Below the pieces are notes generated by a model, which had not been told where the DNA came from, ran no database searches, and worked only from the letters and a program-made list of their open reading frames with translations. Of a DNA stretch of 64,000 nt, positions 25,209 through 37,053 are shown piece after piece (the first letter of the stretch is position 1; each line of letters begins with the position of its first letter). The stretch comes from Taxawa tesnikishii (nom. ined.) (lineage: Eukaryota; Ascomycota; Dothideomycetes; Dothideales), in the NCBI GenBank assembly GCA_030247885.1, contig JAPDRO010000004.1, positions 310,001 through 374,000 of the forward strand, in the 5' to 3' direction. A program made the position numbers and the translations under genes.

Positions 25209-26657
25209 ATGGAAGTTGCCTATTTGGGCCCAACCGGGTCTTACACCCATCAGGTTAGTGAGTCTCCTTTTCCAGCGCTTTTACACGCGGACAAGACACT
25301 GCAGCAAGGCACGGAAGATGCGTGCGGTACGCGAAAGATTTCGTAGGAAAACACATATACTGAGAACCCAGTATTTGGGAAATCTCTCTCATTCCATCGT
25401 TTTTCTCCACACGTTCCTACGTTACAGAAGAAAGATCTCAGCTAACATTTCCTCACAGGCCGTCCTCAATGCTTTCGACGATGACAAATACACCTTCACC
25501 TCGGTTGAAACCATCGAAGATGTCTTCACCTGCGTTCAAGCCGGCTACGCACCCTACGGCGTCGTCCCCTTCGAAAACTCCAGCAACGGCTCCGTCATCT
25601 TCACCTTGGACCTTCTGACCGACCAACATGGCAAGTTTCCCGACATCATGGTGTGTGGCGAGACGTACGTGGAAGTGCACCACTGCCTCCTGGGCCGTCC
25701 CGCCCCCTCGTCCTCGGCCGCCAGTAAACCACCCGTCACCCACACCGGCACGGGCAGCGCCAGCAGCCTGACCGCGCTTCTCAAGGCCTCGCAACCAGAC
25801 ACCTCGGCCAGCAGCTCCGGCCACGCGACCCCTACGCTCGGAGTCCCCAATCCGGTGCAGAGCAAGGCGAAACCACTGACGAGCCTCTCGCACATCAAGA
25901 AACTGTATACGCACCCGCAGGCCTGGGGTCAGTGCAAAGCGTTCGTGTCATGCTACCTCAAGGGCGTAGAGCGCCAGGACGTGTCCTCGACATCGAAGGC
26001 AGCGGAGATGGTCGCCCAGGACGCGAGCGGGGCGAGCGCGGCCATCAGCAGCGCCATCGCCGGAAGGATCCACGGCGTCGGCTTCCTCGCAACCAGCATC
26101 GAGGACAGCTCGGACAACTGCACCCGCTTCGTGATTCTCAGGAAAAGAAGAGGCGCCGACGTCCCTCCCCTCGAACCTCACACCGATACCGCCGCCGCCA
26201 CCGCCACCGCCACCGATACCGCTACCGACCCGCAAACGACCACGGACGACGAAGCACACGAGTCCCAAACCCACAAATCCCTCGTCGCCTTCACCGTTGC
26301 GCACGACAACCCGGGCGCCCTCGCCGACGCGCTGGCCGTGTTCAAAACCACTCGCTCAACTTGACCAGCATCCACCCGAGACCGAGCGGCAAAGCGCCCT
26401 GGAACTATCTCTTCTTCGTCGAGTTCCAGGGCCGGCGCTGGGAGGAGGAGGAGGAGGAGGAGGAGGAGGAGGAGGAGGAGGAGGACGACGACGACAACAA
26501 CGGCAGGGAGGCCAGCGAGGCGACGAGGTGGGGCAAGGGTAGGGGCGAGGTCAACGAAGCCCTGGATGAGCTTGAGGGTGTCACTACGAGCTGGCGCTGG
26601 TTTGGGAGCTGGAGGAATGCGCTCCGGAAGCGGGCCGCCGTCGGCGCGGACGCGTAG
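25209..26657 (+). CDS. pha2: Prephenate dehydratase (PHA2)
   Basis: Converts prephenate to phenylpyruvate, the committed step of phenylalanine synthesis. Exon 1 (25209-25253) encodes MEVAYLGPTGSYTHQ; the intron 25254-25458 is long for this window (205 nt). The catalytic domain has the GVVPFENS block, the TRF motif (237-239, catalytic Thr) and then an ACT domain (AHDNPGALADALAVFKT) for feedback control. A Ser/Thr/Pro-rich insert of roughly 60 residues (about 97-155) splits the catalytic domain. The frame breaks by one base at the CC of 26348-26349; HSLNLTSI, RPSG and PWNYLFFVEFQG continue the ACT domain in the next frame. With that base the protein has 414 residues. A run of about 15 Glu then Asp follows the ACT strand. 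Since this gene is normally single and essential for prototrophy, the break is most likely a sequence error. Confidence 0.9.
26441..26485 (+). repeat. (GGA)15 trinucleotide repeat
   Basis: Pure GGA/GAG run inside the last part of the prephenate dehydratase frame, encoding a Glu tract, followed by CGA repeats encoding Asp. Length may vary between strains. Confidence 0.93.
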
Positions 26658-27100
26658 AGAGACAGCGGTGGGTTGAAGATAGGGAAGGTAGGCATGCGTT
26701 GTGTGCAGTGCTGCATAGTGGATGGAGGCTTTTACTAGGCGGTTGTGTAGCATTGGAAAGGGTGGCAGAGGCGGTCGTTTGCTTGGCCGCGTCGAGACGT
26801 GGACAATGTCAGGTCGGCCCGTTTTGGTGTACGAAACATTACTGGGTCGATGAGAGAAACACCATGAACTGGAACAGCACCTGCCAATCACTCGTTTAGT
26901 GCTACACTGAGAATGTCTGCCCTCCAATTTCACTACCCGCCCAGCGCCGAATCGAGCCTCCCAACACTAGCCGAACACCCGGAATACCTAGAAACGGAAA
27001 AGAGAGTATCGTGGAGCATCAAAGAAAAACCGAAACAAAACCAGCGGTCCCGCAGCGGTGGGTATGAATGCCGTGGCGCCTAGATCGTGCCTTCCTTCCC
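26658..27100. other. Convergent 3' regions
   Basis: Spacer between prephenate dehydratase (+) and H2A.Z (-). No recognised gene. Confidence 0.6.
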
Positions 27101-27767
27101 TCATGCGGACTCGAGCTTCTTGCTGCCCTTCTTCTGCTCCACCTTGAGTAGCAGCGCGCGGTTGATATGCGGCAAAACACCACCAAAAGCGATCGTAGCC
27201 CGGATCAACGTGTCCAACTCTTCGTCACCACGGATGGCGAGCTGCAGATGGCGCGGGGTGATGCGCTTGACCTTAAGATCCTTGGCGGCGTTGCCGGCAA
27301 GCTCGAGGACTTCGGCGGTCAGGTACTCGAGGACGGCGGTTACGTAGACGGCGGCTTTGGCGCCGACGCGCATCTTGTTTTGGGTTTGCGACTTGAGGAA
27401 ACGCTTTACGCGTCCGCAGGGGAACTGTTGGGCGCGTGGTTAGCGGAGAAGAGGATGGATGTTGTTGAGCGCGTGCGTTGTTGTGGGATACTGGGCGCGT
27501 GTTGCGCAAGTCTGTGATTGGTATAGGCCATGGCATCACAGGAATGCAGGATCAAAACGCGTCGGATGTGTCGAGCGGAGTCGATTTCGAACGTACCTGG
27601 AGACCAGCTTTGGCCGAGTGCGACTTTTGAGTCTTGCCCGAGCTATCGCCTGCCTTTCCTCCAGTCTTTCCGCCCGTCTTCCCTGCGACACGAGTGTTAG
27701 ACGTTGTTGCTCATCGTCCCCACCGCGCTTGACGCGTCATTGGAAGCGAACCTTTTCCGCCGGCCAT
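27101..27767 (-). CDS. htz1: Histone variant H2A.Z
   Basis: Replacement histone placed at promoter-flanking nucleosomes by SWR1-type remodellers. It is H2A.Z and not canonical H2A: the block [20 protein letters not shown] and [13 protein letters not shown] are variant-specific, and the C-terminus lacks the SQE/L phosphorylation motif. Three exons: 27767-27752 (16 nt, MAGGK), 27682-27597 and 27424-27101; introns of 69 nt (27683-27751) and 172 nt (27425-27596). The N-terminal tail is rich in GK steps ([12 protein letters not shown]), acetylation targets. 141 residues, usual size, no frame break. Splitting the tail into a tiny first exon is common in fungal H2A.Z genes. Confidence 0.96.
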
Positions 27768-28750
27768 TGCGATTCTTCTTGAAATGGGTTGGTAAGGTTG
27801 AGGAATGTTTTGCGATTCGGAAAATGCGTGCCTTGGCGGATTTGGACGTGGTTTGGGTGTGTTGTTCAGAAACTGCAGGAAGTCGTGCCTGATGATGCGT
27901 GACGATGCGAAGAAGTTCCCAAGTCGCGTTTTGCGCCCGAGCGCCAGCTGAGGGGCTGCCTAGTCCCAATCAGGTTGTCCACGTGATCCGGTCCTGATGG
28001 AGAACACTGATTTGTTGCCACGCAAGTATTCTAGGCGAGGGCTGGAGGAACCACCAGCCTTGTTAGCTAGTTCCCAGGGCGCCCGGAAATGGAAGAGAAC
28101 CTGACTTTCCTGAGTTGTGAGGAGACGTGTGCTAGGCCAAGCTCTGCCTCATGCCTCGCTAGGGGAGGGGAGGTAGAAGACCCGACTTGACCAAGACAAG
28201 TAGCGGTGAGACCAAGCAGCAAACACACCTGACTGCTTGCATAGAGCACCTTTGGACTTACCTATGCTGGAGGACGAGCGCAGTAACTGTATATATGCTT
28301 GCTGTCGCCTAGCGGTAGGTGAGTGCGCCGGCTAGGCACGTTAACTGCAACACTCACCACCCAAGGCACACAAACAGATGTTGCCTTCGCTCGTCCACAC
28401 ATGGATCCCGAAGACTCGGGCATATTGCAGCACACGACTGCTCATCTAATCGTAAGGCATGCAATTGATTGTTTGCTTGCGGATGAGATGAACTGGAGTT
28501 CGGTCAAGCCAAGACATTCCCAGCGACCGGAGATCAACCGAGAAGGACATTCGCATGGTAAGGTATTCCATATCCTACTCTCTAAAATATTCGAAATCAT
28601 ACCATAACATGCTACTAAAACAGTCAACTTTTCTGTCGTGATGTTGAATTGCAGAAAACAAGAACGTCGTTGAAAAAGCGCTTCCTCGACTCTCAACCAA
28701 CGCTCCGAATAGCCACCACCACCTTAACATGCAGTCACCTTCGTATCTCC
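27768..28750. other. Intergenic; promoter of H2A.Z
   Basis: No recognised gene. A 15-mer at 28241-28255 (ATAGAGCACCTTTGG) recurs exactly at 57206-57220, next to a diverged repeat there. Confidence 0.5.
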
Positions 28751-29476
28751 TCACACAGTCTCCCACCTCCATCCCCTCGATCCATCCGTCGCACCTCTCG
28801 TAGTCTCATACACCACTCTCTCCCTCTGATGCTTGGCTGCCACCACAAGCTCCATACTCTCCGGCCCTCCATAATCCCTGATAAGGTCCGGAATCCTATG
28901 CTCATCTTTAACCCTTATCGGAGCAGATCTGCTGTCCCTCTGCCTGATCCACAACGATAGGTCGTCGAGCTTGCAATCCGACGGTCTAACCCTCTCCAGC
29001 AGTTCCAGGGCTTTGATGTCTCCCATGCGCGCGACGAACGGCTTTCCGTCGCCGCCCATACGGACGCGGACCGCAGTCATCTTCTTCGGAAAGATATAGA
29101 CCTCGTCGTCCCCGAACGCAGGAACGTTACGTGACCACCTTGGAATCGGCACAGTGGTGGTAGTTCGGAGGGTCCGTGAGGACGACGAGCCGAAAACGTC
29201 GGCGGTCGACCAGGCCGGGTCGGAGAAGGCGAGCGCCAGGAGCGAGTTGGAGACGATGGAGGAGCGCGGACTGCGCACCGAACCACCCGGGCTCCAGCCG
29301 TCGTCGAACCAAAGGTTGTTGTGCGGCAGGGCGGGGTCATCGTCAAGGTTGTCCCAGTCGTCGTTGTAGGCGTAGCGGCCGTCGACACGGCGGTGGCGGC
29401 GCGGTATGAAGGTAGCGAGTTCGGAGCGTGAGCGGTCGAGGCCCGGACGCCGCGGATAGAGTTCCAATGTCCCCAT
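28751..29476 (-). CDS. Hypothetical protein, 241 residues
   Basis: Single-exon frame starting at ATG 29476. I do not recognise a family. The N-terminal half is Arg/Asp-rich and probably disordered (YNDDWDNLDDDPALPHNN), followed by Ser-rich segments. The part from about residue 125 on looks folded, with alternating charged and hydrophobic residues (DDEVYIFPKKMTAVRVRMGG, MGDIKALELLERVRP, KLDDLSLWIRQRD). No signal peptide or membrane helix. Codon usage is similar to neighbours, and the uninterrupted length supports a real gene. Confidence 0.6.
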   Translation of the reverse strand: MGTLELYPRRPGLDRSRSELATFIPRRHRRVDGRYAYNDDWDNLDDDPALPHNNLWFDDGWSPGGSVRSPRSSIVSNSLLALAFSDPAWSTADVFGSSSSRTLRTTTTVPIPRWSRNVPAFGDDEVYIFPKKMTAVRVRMGGDGKPFVARMGDIKALELLERVRPSDCKLDDLSLWIRQRDSRSAPIRVKDEHRIPDLIRDYGGPESMELVVAAKHQRERVVYETTRGATDGSRGWRWETV

Positions 29477-30275
29477 GATAAGTGTAGTTGGTGGATTGGT
29501 GGTGTGAAGGGATTTGCTTGATTGTGTTGGGAGTTAAAACTGATGACCCAAGCTCTCAACTTTGGCTTGGAGAGGAGGACGTCTGCAGGCACGAGTACTG
29601 CAGTTGGGGTTCCTTTAGTATGTAAGCTTCGACTACTGTTTGTTTGCTCATGCACGTTGGGTTGACAAGACCGTGCTTTGTGCGACAGGCAAGTTGCAGG
29701 CTAAGCATCATCATGACCTTCCACAAGGCAAGCTTTCAGGCAGACGGAGCTCGAGTACGGATTCTGGATCCTGTCTGCTGCGGCTCGATAGGTGAGCAAA
29801 CACTCGAGCAGACGATAGCGCGGTCAGACCACCCTGTTTTTATTGGCGCTCCCGGATGTTTACCATCAAGTCCAACCAATGTGGCGGAGCAGATGTCGAT
29901 TGAATTTGTCGAATCGATGGTCGAAATGCGGCCATGACGACACAGCCTCTTGGTACAGACGCGCTATTGACTCAACGGTCCTCGTGTCTCCTTGCATTGT
30001 ATTTTCCGCATCCGATACCGCATGCTTGAGGAGGAAGTTGGCGGAATCTTGAGGGGCTGGAATTGCTCGGTGTCGCATCCCTCTTAACCAGTCTCTTTGG
30101 ACAACCACAAGAGGACATGATGCCAGCAGCCGACAGTCCCGGTATGCAATAGACTGCCGTACTCCTGTCTTACTGTAGCAAATCGTTGGCCATATCCTGA
30201 CTGTCGAGAAGAATGTCCGCGGCCCTGAGTCCTTGGTTTCGATGTGTGCTGGGTGTTTACAGAACCGGTAGGCCC
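29477..30275. other. Intergenic
   Basis: Promoter of the hypothetical gene and 3' side of the methyltransferase gene. A minus-strand open frame (29866-30390) overlaps the methyltransferase in another frame and looks like noise. Confidence 0.5.
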
Positions 30276-31165
30276 TTACTTGAAGTCCCTGAAAGGCTCC
30301 CCCACTACCTTTCCGGTGCCATCGAACTGCACGCCTTCCTCTCTTAGAATTCCTACTTTCTTCCCCGCGAACTTGCCCTCCTTGCCCCAATCTCCACAGA
30401 ACCCACCAATACGTCTATCCGAAGCCAAAACCCTGTGGCAAGGCACAGCAGGCGCGAACGGATTGTTACGCATGACGCCGCCCACAGCTCTCGCGCACGT
30501 TTTGTGGGTCGTCCTGCTGATGTGGTCGGATAGAGCGGCGTACGTAGTGTAGCGACCACTTGGGACCTGGCAGAGTAGTGTGAGCACTTGCTTGCGGAAC
30601 GGCGTAAGGTTCGACGATTCGATGAGATGGAGCGCGTCACTCGAGGCCGTTGCAACTGCTGAGGCCTTCTCTGCAACCTGCCGAGGGGAGGCGGGGGTCA
30701 TCTCCGCTCGTGAAGATTGCGGTGAAGGGAGGAAGTATTTTGAGATCTCGCCGGTCCTTGCACGCTTGTTATCCTGTGAGGTGGCGTTGTTGTCGATCTT
30801 ATCACTGGAATCGAGTTCATTTGGAACGTTCTTCCTCTTTGTGCCGTCTGCCTTCGTCTTGCCTCTGAGCTCAAGACTCTTCTGGTCTAGCGCCGCCAGA
30901 TCAGCATCCCCGTTGCGATGCTCTCACCGAGCGAAATCGCATTCTCGAGCTGTGTGGTTGTCATGTTCTTGTTCGCCGGTGCCTTGACCACAGATGCCCA
31001 CGGTTTGTCTATACCCACGGCGTTGTCCAGAATGATCCGAGCGAAGCAATGGTCCAGGAAGACCGGCCAGGTCTTCTGAGCTGGATCCCTCGCTTTTGCC
31101 ATTTGCGGTAAGATCTCACGATAAAGATTGTTCCAACGGTCCTGAAGGTCTTTGGCAGGAGCCAT
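30276..31165 (-). CDS. O6-alkylguanine-DNA alkyltransferase with extra N-terminal region, one frame break
   Basis: Suicidal repair enzyme that moves alkyl groups from O6-guanine to its own cysteine. The C-terminal domain (about residues 185-290) has TPFRKQVLTLLCQVPSGRYTTY, the Arg-finger helix ARAVGGVMRNNP and the active site PCHRV (C243), so it is catalytic rather than an Atl1 homologue. Upstream in one frame lies a basic Ser/Lys linker (RKNVPNELDSS, RARTGEISKYFLPSP), and further up a compact region of about 85 residues (KDLQDRWNNLYREILPQMAK, DHCFARIILDNAVG, LGESIATG). These two reading frames join if one G is missing in the G4 run at 30908-30911 (minus reading), giving DADLAALDQKSLELRGK at the join and 296 residues in total. 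Alternatively they are two genes 185 bases apart. I favour one gene. Confidence 0.8.
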
Positions 31166-33148
31166 GATGACGATGAAGGGTTCTTCTTTCTCGATCCTGC
31201 TGTTTGCTGGCCACCTTGCCTTTCCTTACTCTTGTGAACGAAATATCTGTTGATGGAAGAAGGTGAGCATTTGCCGTGTAGGCAAACGCGCTTGTCGACG
31301 CGTCCATGACTCCTCAAGGAAGGGCGCGCCAAGAACCACTTCCGCGCTCTTCCACGCCTCAGTTTCAACTCGATCCTCAACTCAACCCACTATCTATGCC
31401 CACTAAACCACAATGCTCACGCAGCGCAAGAGCAATTCACACTACCGACAACACCATGTTTGCCCTGACACGTGTCACGCGCGGACCGAAATGCGCTTGG
31501 AGTCGGGAGCTGATTGGATTTCGTCAGGCAGGTGACAGCGTACGGTTACTTATCCCACTTCTGGGATACAAGCACGTACAGTTGGCCTTAGAGTCACTGC
31601 CTTCCAGCCCACCACTATGTGGATTTCTGATCGAGCTATACTGACGGCAGGCACTTGAACGCGATCTCTGCCATTGCTTTATACATTTACCCACAGCTGT
31701 TGTTATATGTCCACGAGTCATGACCGCCAAGAGAGGATTCGGGATTTATACAGAAGGAATCAGACGGCCCATGCCCACTTCCGAGAGGAATCCACACGAT
31801 ACAATCAAGGTCGTTACGATCATGATGGGGCAAAGAAAAAGCCGTGTACATAATCCACAAGACTCACGCTATGGGACCGGCAAGCGCTAGCGCGACGAGA
31901 TGTTCTCACTGTGCCATTAGGTACGCGTATACAAGAAATGTTACTCATGCCTCAACGTACACGGAGGTCCTTCACTGATCAAGACCCACCTTTTCACGCG
32001 AGAGCAGAAGCTGCCATATGAGCCACCGGGTAACCAATAACAGAGCAAAAGGCGAGCGAATACCGTAAGCAACTCTCAGTATGCTGCACTCCCCCTACCG
32101 CCGTCTCTTTCCCCCAACAACGTTGCGTTGTACACCAGGGTTCTCCCACGGGTCTACCCGATCATGGTTCCAGAGCATGCTACGGTGTGCCGCTGAGATG
32201 TGAAAGATGCGTCGTCGCATAAAACACTGCGGTACACTGCGGAAGTATGATAGTAGTAGCCTCGCATCTGTTCCATCAGTCGACCCAGCCCCCGTTGTGA
32301 ACCGGCATAAAGCTGATTGCCCCCTGCCCCTCCCTTTTTGATCTCCTCGACTGCTCGAGGGACCCGCTCGTGTGTGCAGTCCTTCAAAAGAGCAAGACGG
32401 ACGAATCCATCTTCCCGTGGACAACGCTAACAAAAGGCGACGAGTAGTGGCGTTGACCACGCCAGCGCACAACTAACGCGAGGCACAACCGTTGCTTCCT
32501 CCCCAGTACGGAGAAGCAAAAAAGAAAAAAAAAACCAACCGCTCGAAGGTAGAAATCCATGCATTTTCGCATAATAACATAAAACCCTCCCCCAATCATC
32601 CTAACAGATGACACGGACCGACCCAGCAACACCCGGAAATAACTTCACACAATCCAGCAAAGCCAGCGAACAAAGCAACCCATCCAAGCAATCCCACCCG
32701 TCCGGATGAGGCATCAGCCAAGTGCAAAAAAACTCTGCAAAAAACAAAAAAGACACAAGAAAGAGATGTTGCAACCGAGAACAGCCGCCCAGCCGCCTCC
32801 AAGATTCATTCTCCTCCCGCTTTTTCTCCCAAAACGCAACCCAAAGTTGTCCAAGCCAAGAAGTGAAGTTCGACGGGGCGGCACCCTTATGTACAAGCAG
32901 CAACATGGTCCATCGTTCATTGCGTGTTCGTGCCGCTCCGATTGCGCCGCGCTCGTCGCTCTCGCGGTGTCTTTTCCTTTGTTCGTCGTGGTCCTCGTAA
33001 CGGCAGTGCATCCAACCTCATGCTGTCGTCCATTCGGTCGATTGCGTTTGAGGGGTCACTGTCGTATGTTTCAAACTATTTGTCATGATTATGAGCGGCC
33101 GTGAGTGTGAAGTCATGTCGTAGAGAAATCCAAGGGGGTTTGTGAGCG
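31166..33148. other. Intergenic, about 2 kb
   Basis: Promoter of the methyltransferase gene (left) and probable 3' UTR of the RFX gene (right, A-rich runs around 32515-32760). Short open frames only; none recognisable. Confidence 0.5.
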
Positions 33149-35995
33149 TTAGAGGACGTCGACGCCAATCTCTCCGCCCATCATCCCGAGTCCGACGTGC
33201 GAGCCGGCGGCCAGCCCAAACTTCGAAAGCGCGAGGTCATCGTCTACGAGGCTCATGCCGATCCCGCTGTCATCGATGTCCGTGTCCTGCGAGTTGGACA
33301 GCGGCATGTCTTGTGTCTGAAGGTGCAGGCCTTGGTCCTGGAACGCCTGGCTCTGCTGCAGGGGCATCTGGTGCTGGTTTGCTGGCATTGAAAACACCCG
33401 CTGATTCAGGCTCTGAGAACGCTGCAACTGCGGTCTCGCATCACGTCGAGACTGCGGCCTGGCGAAAGGCTGCGACCCAGTCATGTCGAAGGAAGCGGTG
33501 TAGTTGCTGTGTATAGACTGCGCAGAGGGCGCTCGACTCACTGGACGATCCGACATCAGCAACAGTCCCGGGAAGATTCAGGATACCGACCTCTCAAGAC
33601 TCACTTTGGATACCCGCAGCAGCGTTGTTGGCTAACTGGTTACTCCCGCTCTGTGAAGCAGCCAGATCGGCTTCAATGCTGCTCGTCCGACTCGCGTTTC
33701 CACTCTGGGTGCTGTTGCTTCGCGCGTCGCCATTCTGCACGATGGGAGATGGGTTCGTTGATCCCATGATTGAGTTCGGTCCGGAAGGCTTGTGGTCGAG
33801 GAAACCACCCATGGCAGCCAACCAGAGGGCCATCTCGTCCACGAAGATCTTCATCACCCACCATGTCTGGTAGCTTGCGCCGCCCAGTATGGTAATGTCA
33901 CGGAGAGCCGCGGTACCGATCGCGCTTATGCAGTGCAGGATTGTGCGAGTGCTAGCTTTGGGAAAGCGACTCGGCAGGTCCATGAGGAATGTCGACCATC
34001 GGTCCAAAACATTTTCGGTGGAGACCTGACCGCTCTGTTCTGTAGCTTGCACAATATTGTTCTGGAACACGTTCTGGAACCCGTTCTGCGCGTAGCTGTA
34101 TGCCTGGTTGTCGTACGTGAAGATTGGATTGTCCGGGAACGGTGGCTGTACGAGCGGTTCCAGGAGACCCCGGATATCGCACGTCATGATCTTATACACC
34201 TCTTCGTACCCGCAATCCGGAAGCTCGGCCTCCATGACACGCTTCGGGTTGACCATGGTAACCCATTCGCGCCACATCTGTTCGCGGTTCTGATCGATAG
34301 TAAGCAGGTTGGCAGCAGCGTGGGCGGCGGCGTTGACGCGAATCAACCGGTGTAGCAGGCCTGCGAAGATCACGGCTGGCTTAAGCTTCGCTTGCCGGAC
34401 ATGCTCTGGGTGAGACTGGAAGGTCTTAGAGATATGAGAGTGTAGGTTGGTCGAGATGTTGTTGAGGATTGTGATGACCACAGGGGGCAGCCTGCAGTGT
34501 CAAACGCGAGACGAAGCGGACCATCTTTTGGTACGTGAGCCAGTCACATTCTTGTATCCACGGAGCCAGGTTTGGGTGCGCCAAGAGCTTCTGCACGGGG
34601 ACAGTGAGCGTGCCGTGGAATGAAGTAAACAGACGAAAAACTGCTTTTCCTTGCAAAATCGTATGCAGTCGATGAGTGAAGTGCAGTGAGTGCGGTAGAG
34701 TGCGGCAAGTGATTCTGCAGTGTCTGGGTCCGTCTTTGGTGGGCAATAGGTATGAATGTTTGGCAGGTCAATCGGTTCGTTCTCATTGAAAGGCGTCTCT
34801 TCTTTGGGTGGGAATCGTAGATTTTGCTCATACATGAGCGAGGTGTCATGCTTCGGTACCATTCCACGGGTTTCAGGGTAAGCGAAGAGTTTCCCTCTCG
34901 ATGCAGATGCTAGGGGATCCGACTGAGGAGGAGCTTGCATCTCTGTTGGGCTATCGTTGGTAGGAAAACTGGCAGTGTCTGCTGGCAAACGGGGTATGGA
35001 GCTGGAAGCTTCGTTAGTACGTCGTACTCGAAGGTAATCCGCTTTTCACTCACCTGAAATCTATCTGGGGGTTAACCGAAGCACTTCTCCGCGCATCTGT
35101 GTGATCTACGGTAAACGAGTTTGCTCTGTTGAAGGATGCTTGAGGTTGATCTTGATCATCGTCTACAAGGCACAAGTCGACATAGTGGTACTTGGACTCG
35201 CCACGAACACCTAATCTCCTGGTCTGGATGCCGGGAAAGATGACCCTGACGAGTTTGCCGAAAGATGCAGGGTTGAGGGGCACAACTCTCTCTGTGCCGC
35301 ATCTTGTGGCATAGTGTGAGTAGACTCTGTTCCGGGGCACAGAGGTTTTCGCGGGTTTGCAAATCTTACGGAGCCTGTTTCGCGGTTAAGATGATTGTAC
35401 ATGAAGCTTACCAAACCTCGTTCACGCACCATATCATTGCGAAAAGCTGTTTCGTCTTTTCTGCTTGGGGTGTGCGCTCTTTCTGAATGACTTCCTGGGC
35501 GACATCCTTCAATGAGCGGTTATCGTTCCTGGCCAAGAGTTCACGCAATTCTTTGTCATTCGTAGCCGTCGCTGCAGAGCCCTTCCTCTGACGGCCGTCC
35601 GCCTCAATACCAGCCATTCCTGGCATGACCGCCATGGACATGGGTTGGCCGAAAGGGTTGGCCGGGATCATAAACTGGCCGTCCAAAGGGGTATGCGGCC
35701 TGCTACCATCTCCATACATGGCGGGTTGGTATTGTTGCGCCTGCATCTGTAGCATTGGGTCCATCTGTTGGCCAGCTTGCATTCCAGCAGCTTGCATTGC
35801 TCCATACTGCAGTAACATTTGCTCGGGGTTGTTGGCTTGCATGTACTGTTGTTGCGCATATCTCTGATCTTGGGGTATGAACTCGGGCGCCGGCGAGTGC
35901 GCGCTTTGGGTAGAGGCTCGCGACAAGGGCCGTTCGAGGTCCCTGGAAGATACCATGGAAGCATGGGAGCGGTGGCGCTGCATTTGGGCAGCCAT
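33149..35995 (-). CDS. RFX-family transcription factor, two frame breaks
   Basis: Winged-helix regulator of the RFX family (yeast Rfx1/Crt1 and Aspergillus/Penicillium RfxA kin), which binds X-box sites and controls DNA-damage, cell-cycle or morphogenesis genes. The start is ATG 35995; the region before the DNA-binding domain is Gln/Met-rich. The DNA-binding domain spans the first junction: FAMIWCVNEVW, then VPRNRVYSHYATRCG, FGKLVRVIFPGIQTRRLG and RGESKYHYVDL. Exons 35995-35412, 35374-35054, 35001-33605 and 33540-33149; introns of 37, 52 and 64 nt. The 37-nt intron is very short but the only joint that keeps the domain. Breaks: one T missing at 34636-34640, and in the C5 run at 34483-34487 a shift of opposite sign (two bases too few or one too many). 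Total 898 residues when both are allowed for. The C-terminus is Gln-rich. Confidence 0.9.
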
Positions 35996-37053
35996 TGTGG
36001 TGCAGATGCGTATAGAAGTGCTAGGGTCTGAGACGTTTGTTTGGCCTTGGCGTTTAATGGTAAACACGACGTCTAGCCTGGAGCTGACGCGCCTGAAACT
36101 GCGATTTACGCCGGCAAGCTGTGTCTTGGAGAGAGATGGCTGTGTCCAGTCCGAGTTCTTGTGATTATCGTGTCCTGGTCATCCGAGAGGCCACCGGCTT
36201 GCGGTTTGGTAGAGAAGAATCCTTTCCTTTGCTAGGACGTCGGATGCGACGCGCTCGTCGAAACACAGCCCGGACAGCGGCAGCAGGTGATTGAGATGTG
36301 TAGGTACCTATGTAGTGTCAACAGAGGGTTAGTATATTCGCGACGGTCGCTGGGCGGCGGTGGCAGTGGCAGGCGTGCAGTCAGACAACCATTGGTGCAA
36401 GATGAAGCTTTCAATGTTTGGTAAACAACTGCTCGACGGAGGAACGATGGTCACGTGCACTGCGTCATCTTGTTCTCGAGTCAGAGCGCTCAATCTCAAC
36501 TCGCAAGCGATGGCGAAGTGATGGAGAAGGAATTATTTGCAATTTTGGAACGTGCGAGATTGTTTTCCTCCTATTGCGGTAGTGGTGTAATTGCAGGCGT
36601 TGCATCTCTCAACGCTCCTTGAAGACGCTTCTGCCTCCTTTCTGCAACGGTGGTGTGCTCGTTAGACTGTTGGACTGTTAGACTGTTGGACCGTGAGACT
36701 GACTCGGGAGATGCTGGAGCTGCAGAGCGACAACGATCGCCGGCTTGTGACCGCCAAGAACCCAAGACCAAGAAGATGGCCCACTGAGCCATTTCGTCAC
36801 CTCCCACTCCGCCGGCCGCACCTGCCTTCCCACAGTACCTGCACCTGCACCCGCACCTGCACGCTGCTTTCCTCGTCGACAGAACTGAACAGAACTGAAC
36901 CGAACACGACCACTCCACGAACCATCCCAATCTACGTTCATATCCATACGCAAGAACCACACCACACCTCACCTCGCCTCGCCTCGTCTCGCCTCACCAA
37001 CCACTCACACAACAGCAACGGCAACAACAACAACAACAACAACAACAACCAAA
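35996..37053. other. Divergent promoter region (RFX / Yop1)
   Basis: About 1 kb between divergently transcribed genes. A short degenerate direct repeat (TTAGACTGTTGGACTG-like) lies at 36661-36695. The last part, up to the Yop1 ATG, is a C/A-rich leader with a CAA repeat. Confidence 0.6.
37022..37049 (+). repeat. (CAA)9 repeat in the Yop1 leader
   Basis: Unbroken CAA run ending four bases before the Yop1 start codon. Unstructured CAA leaders are known to favour scanning and efficient initiation. Confidence 0.9.
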
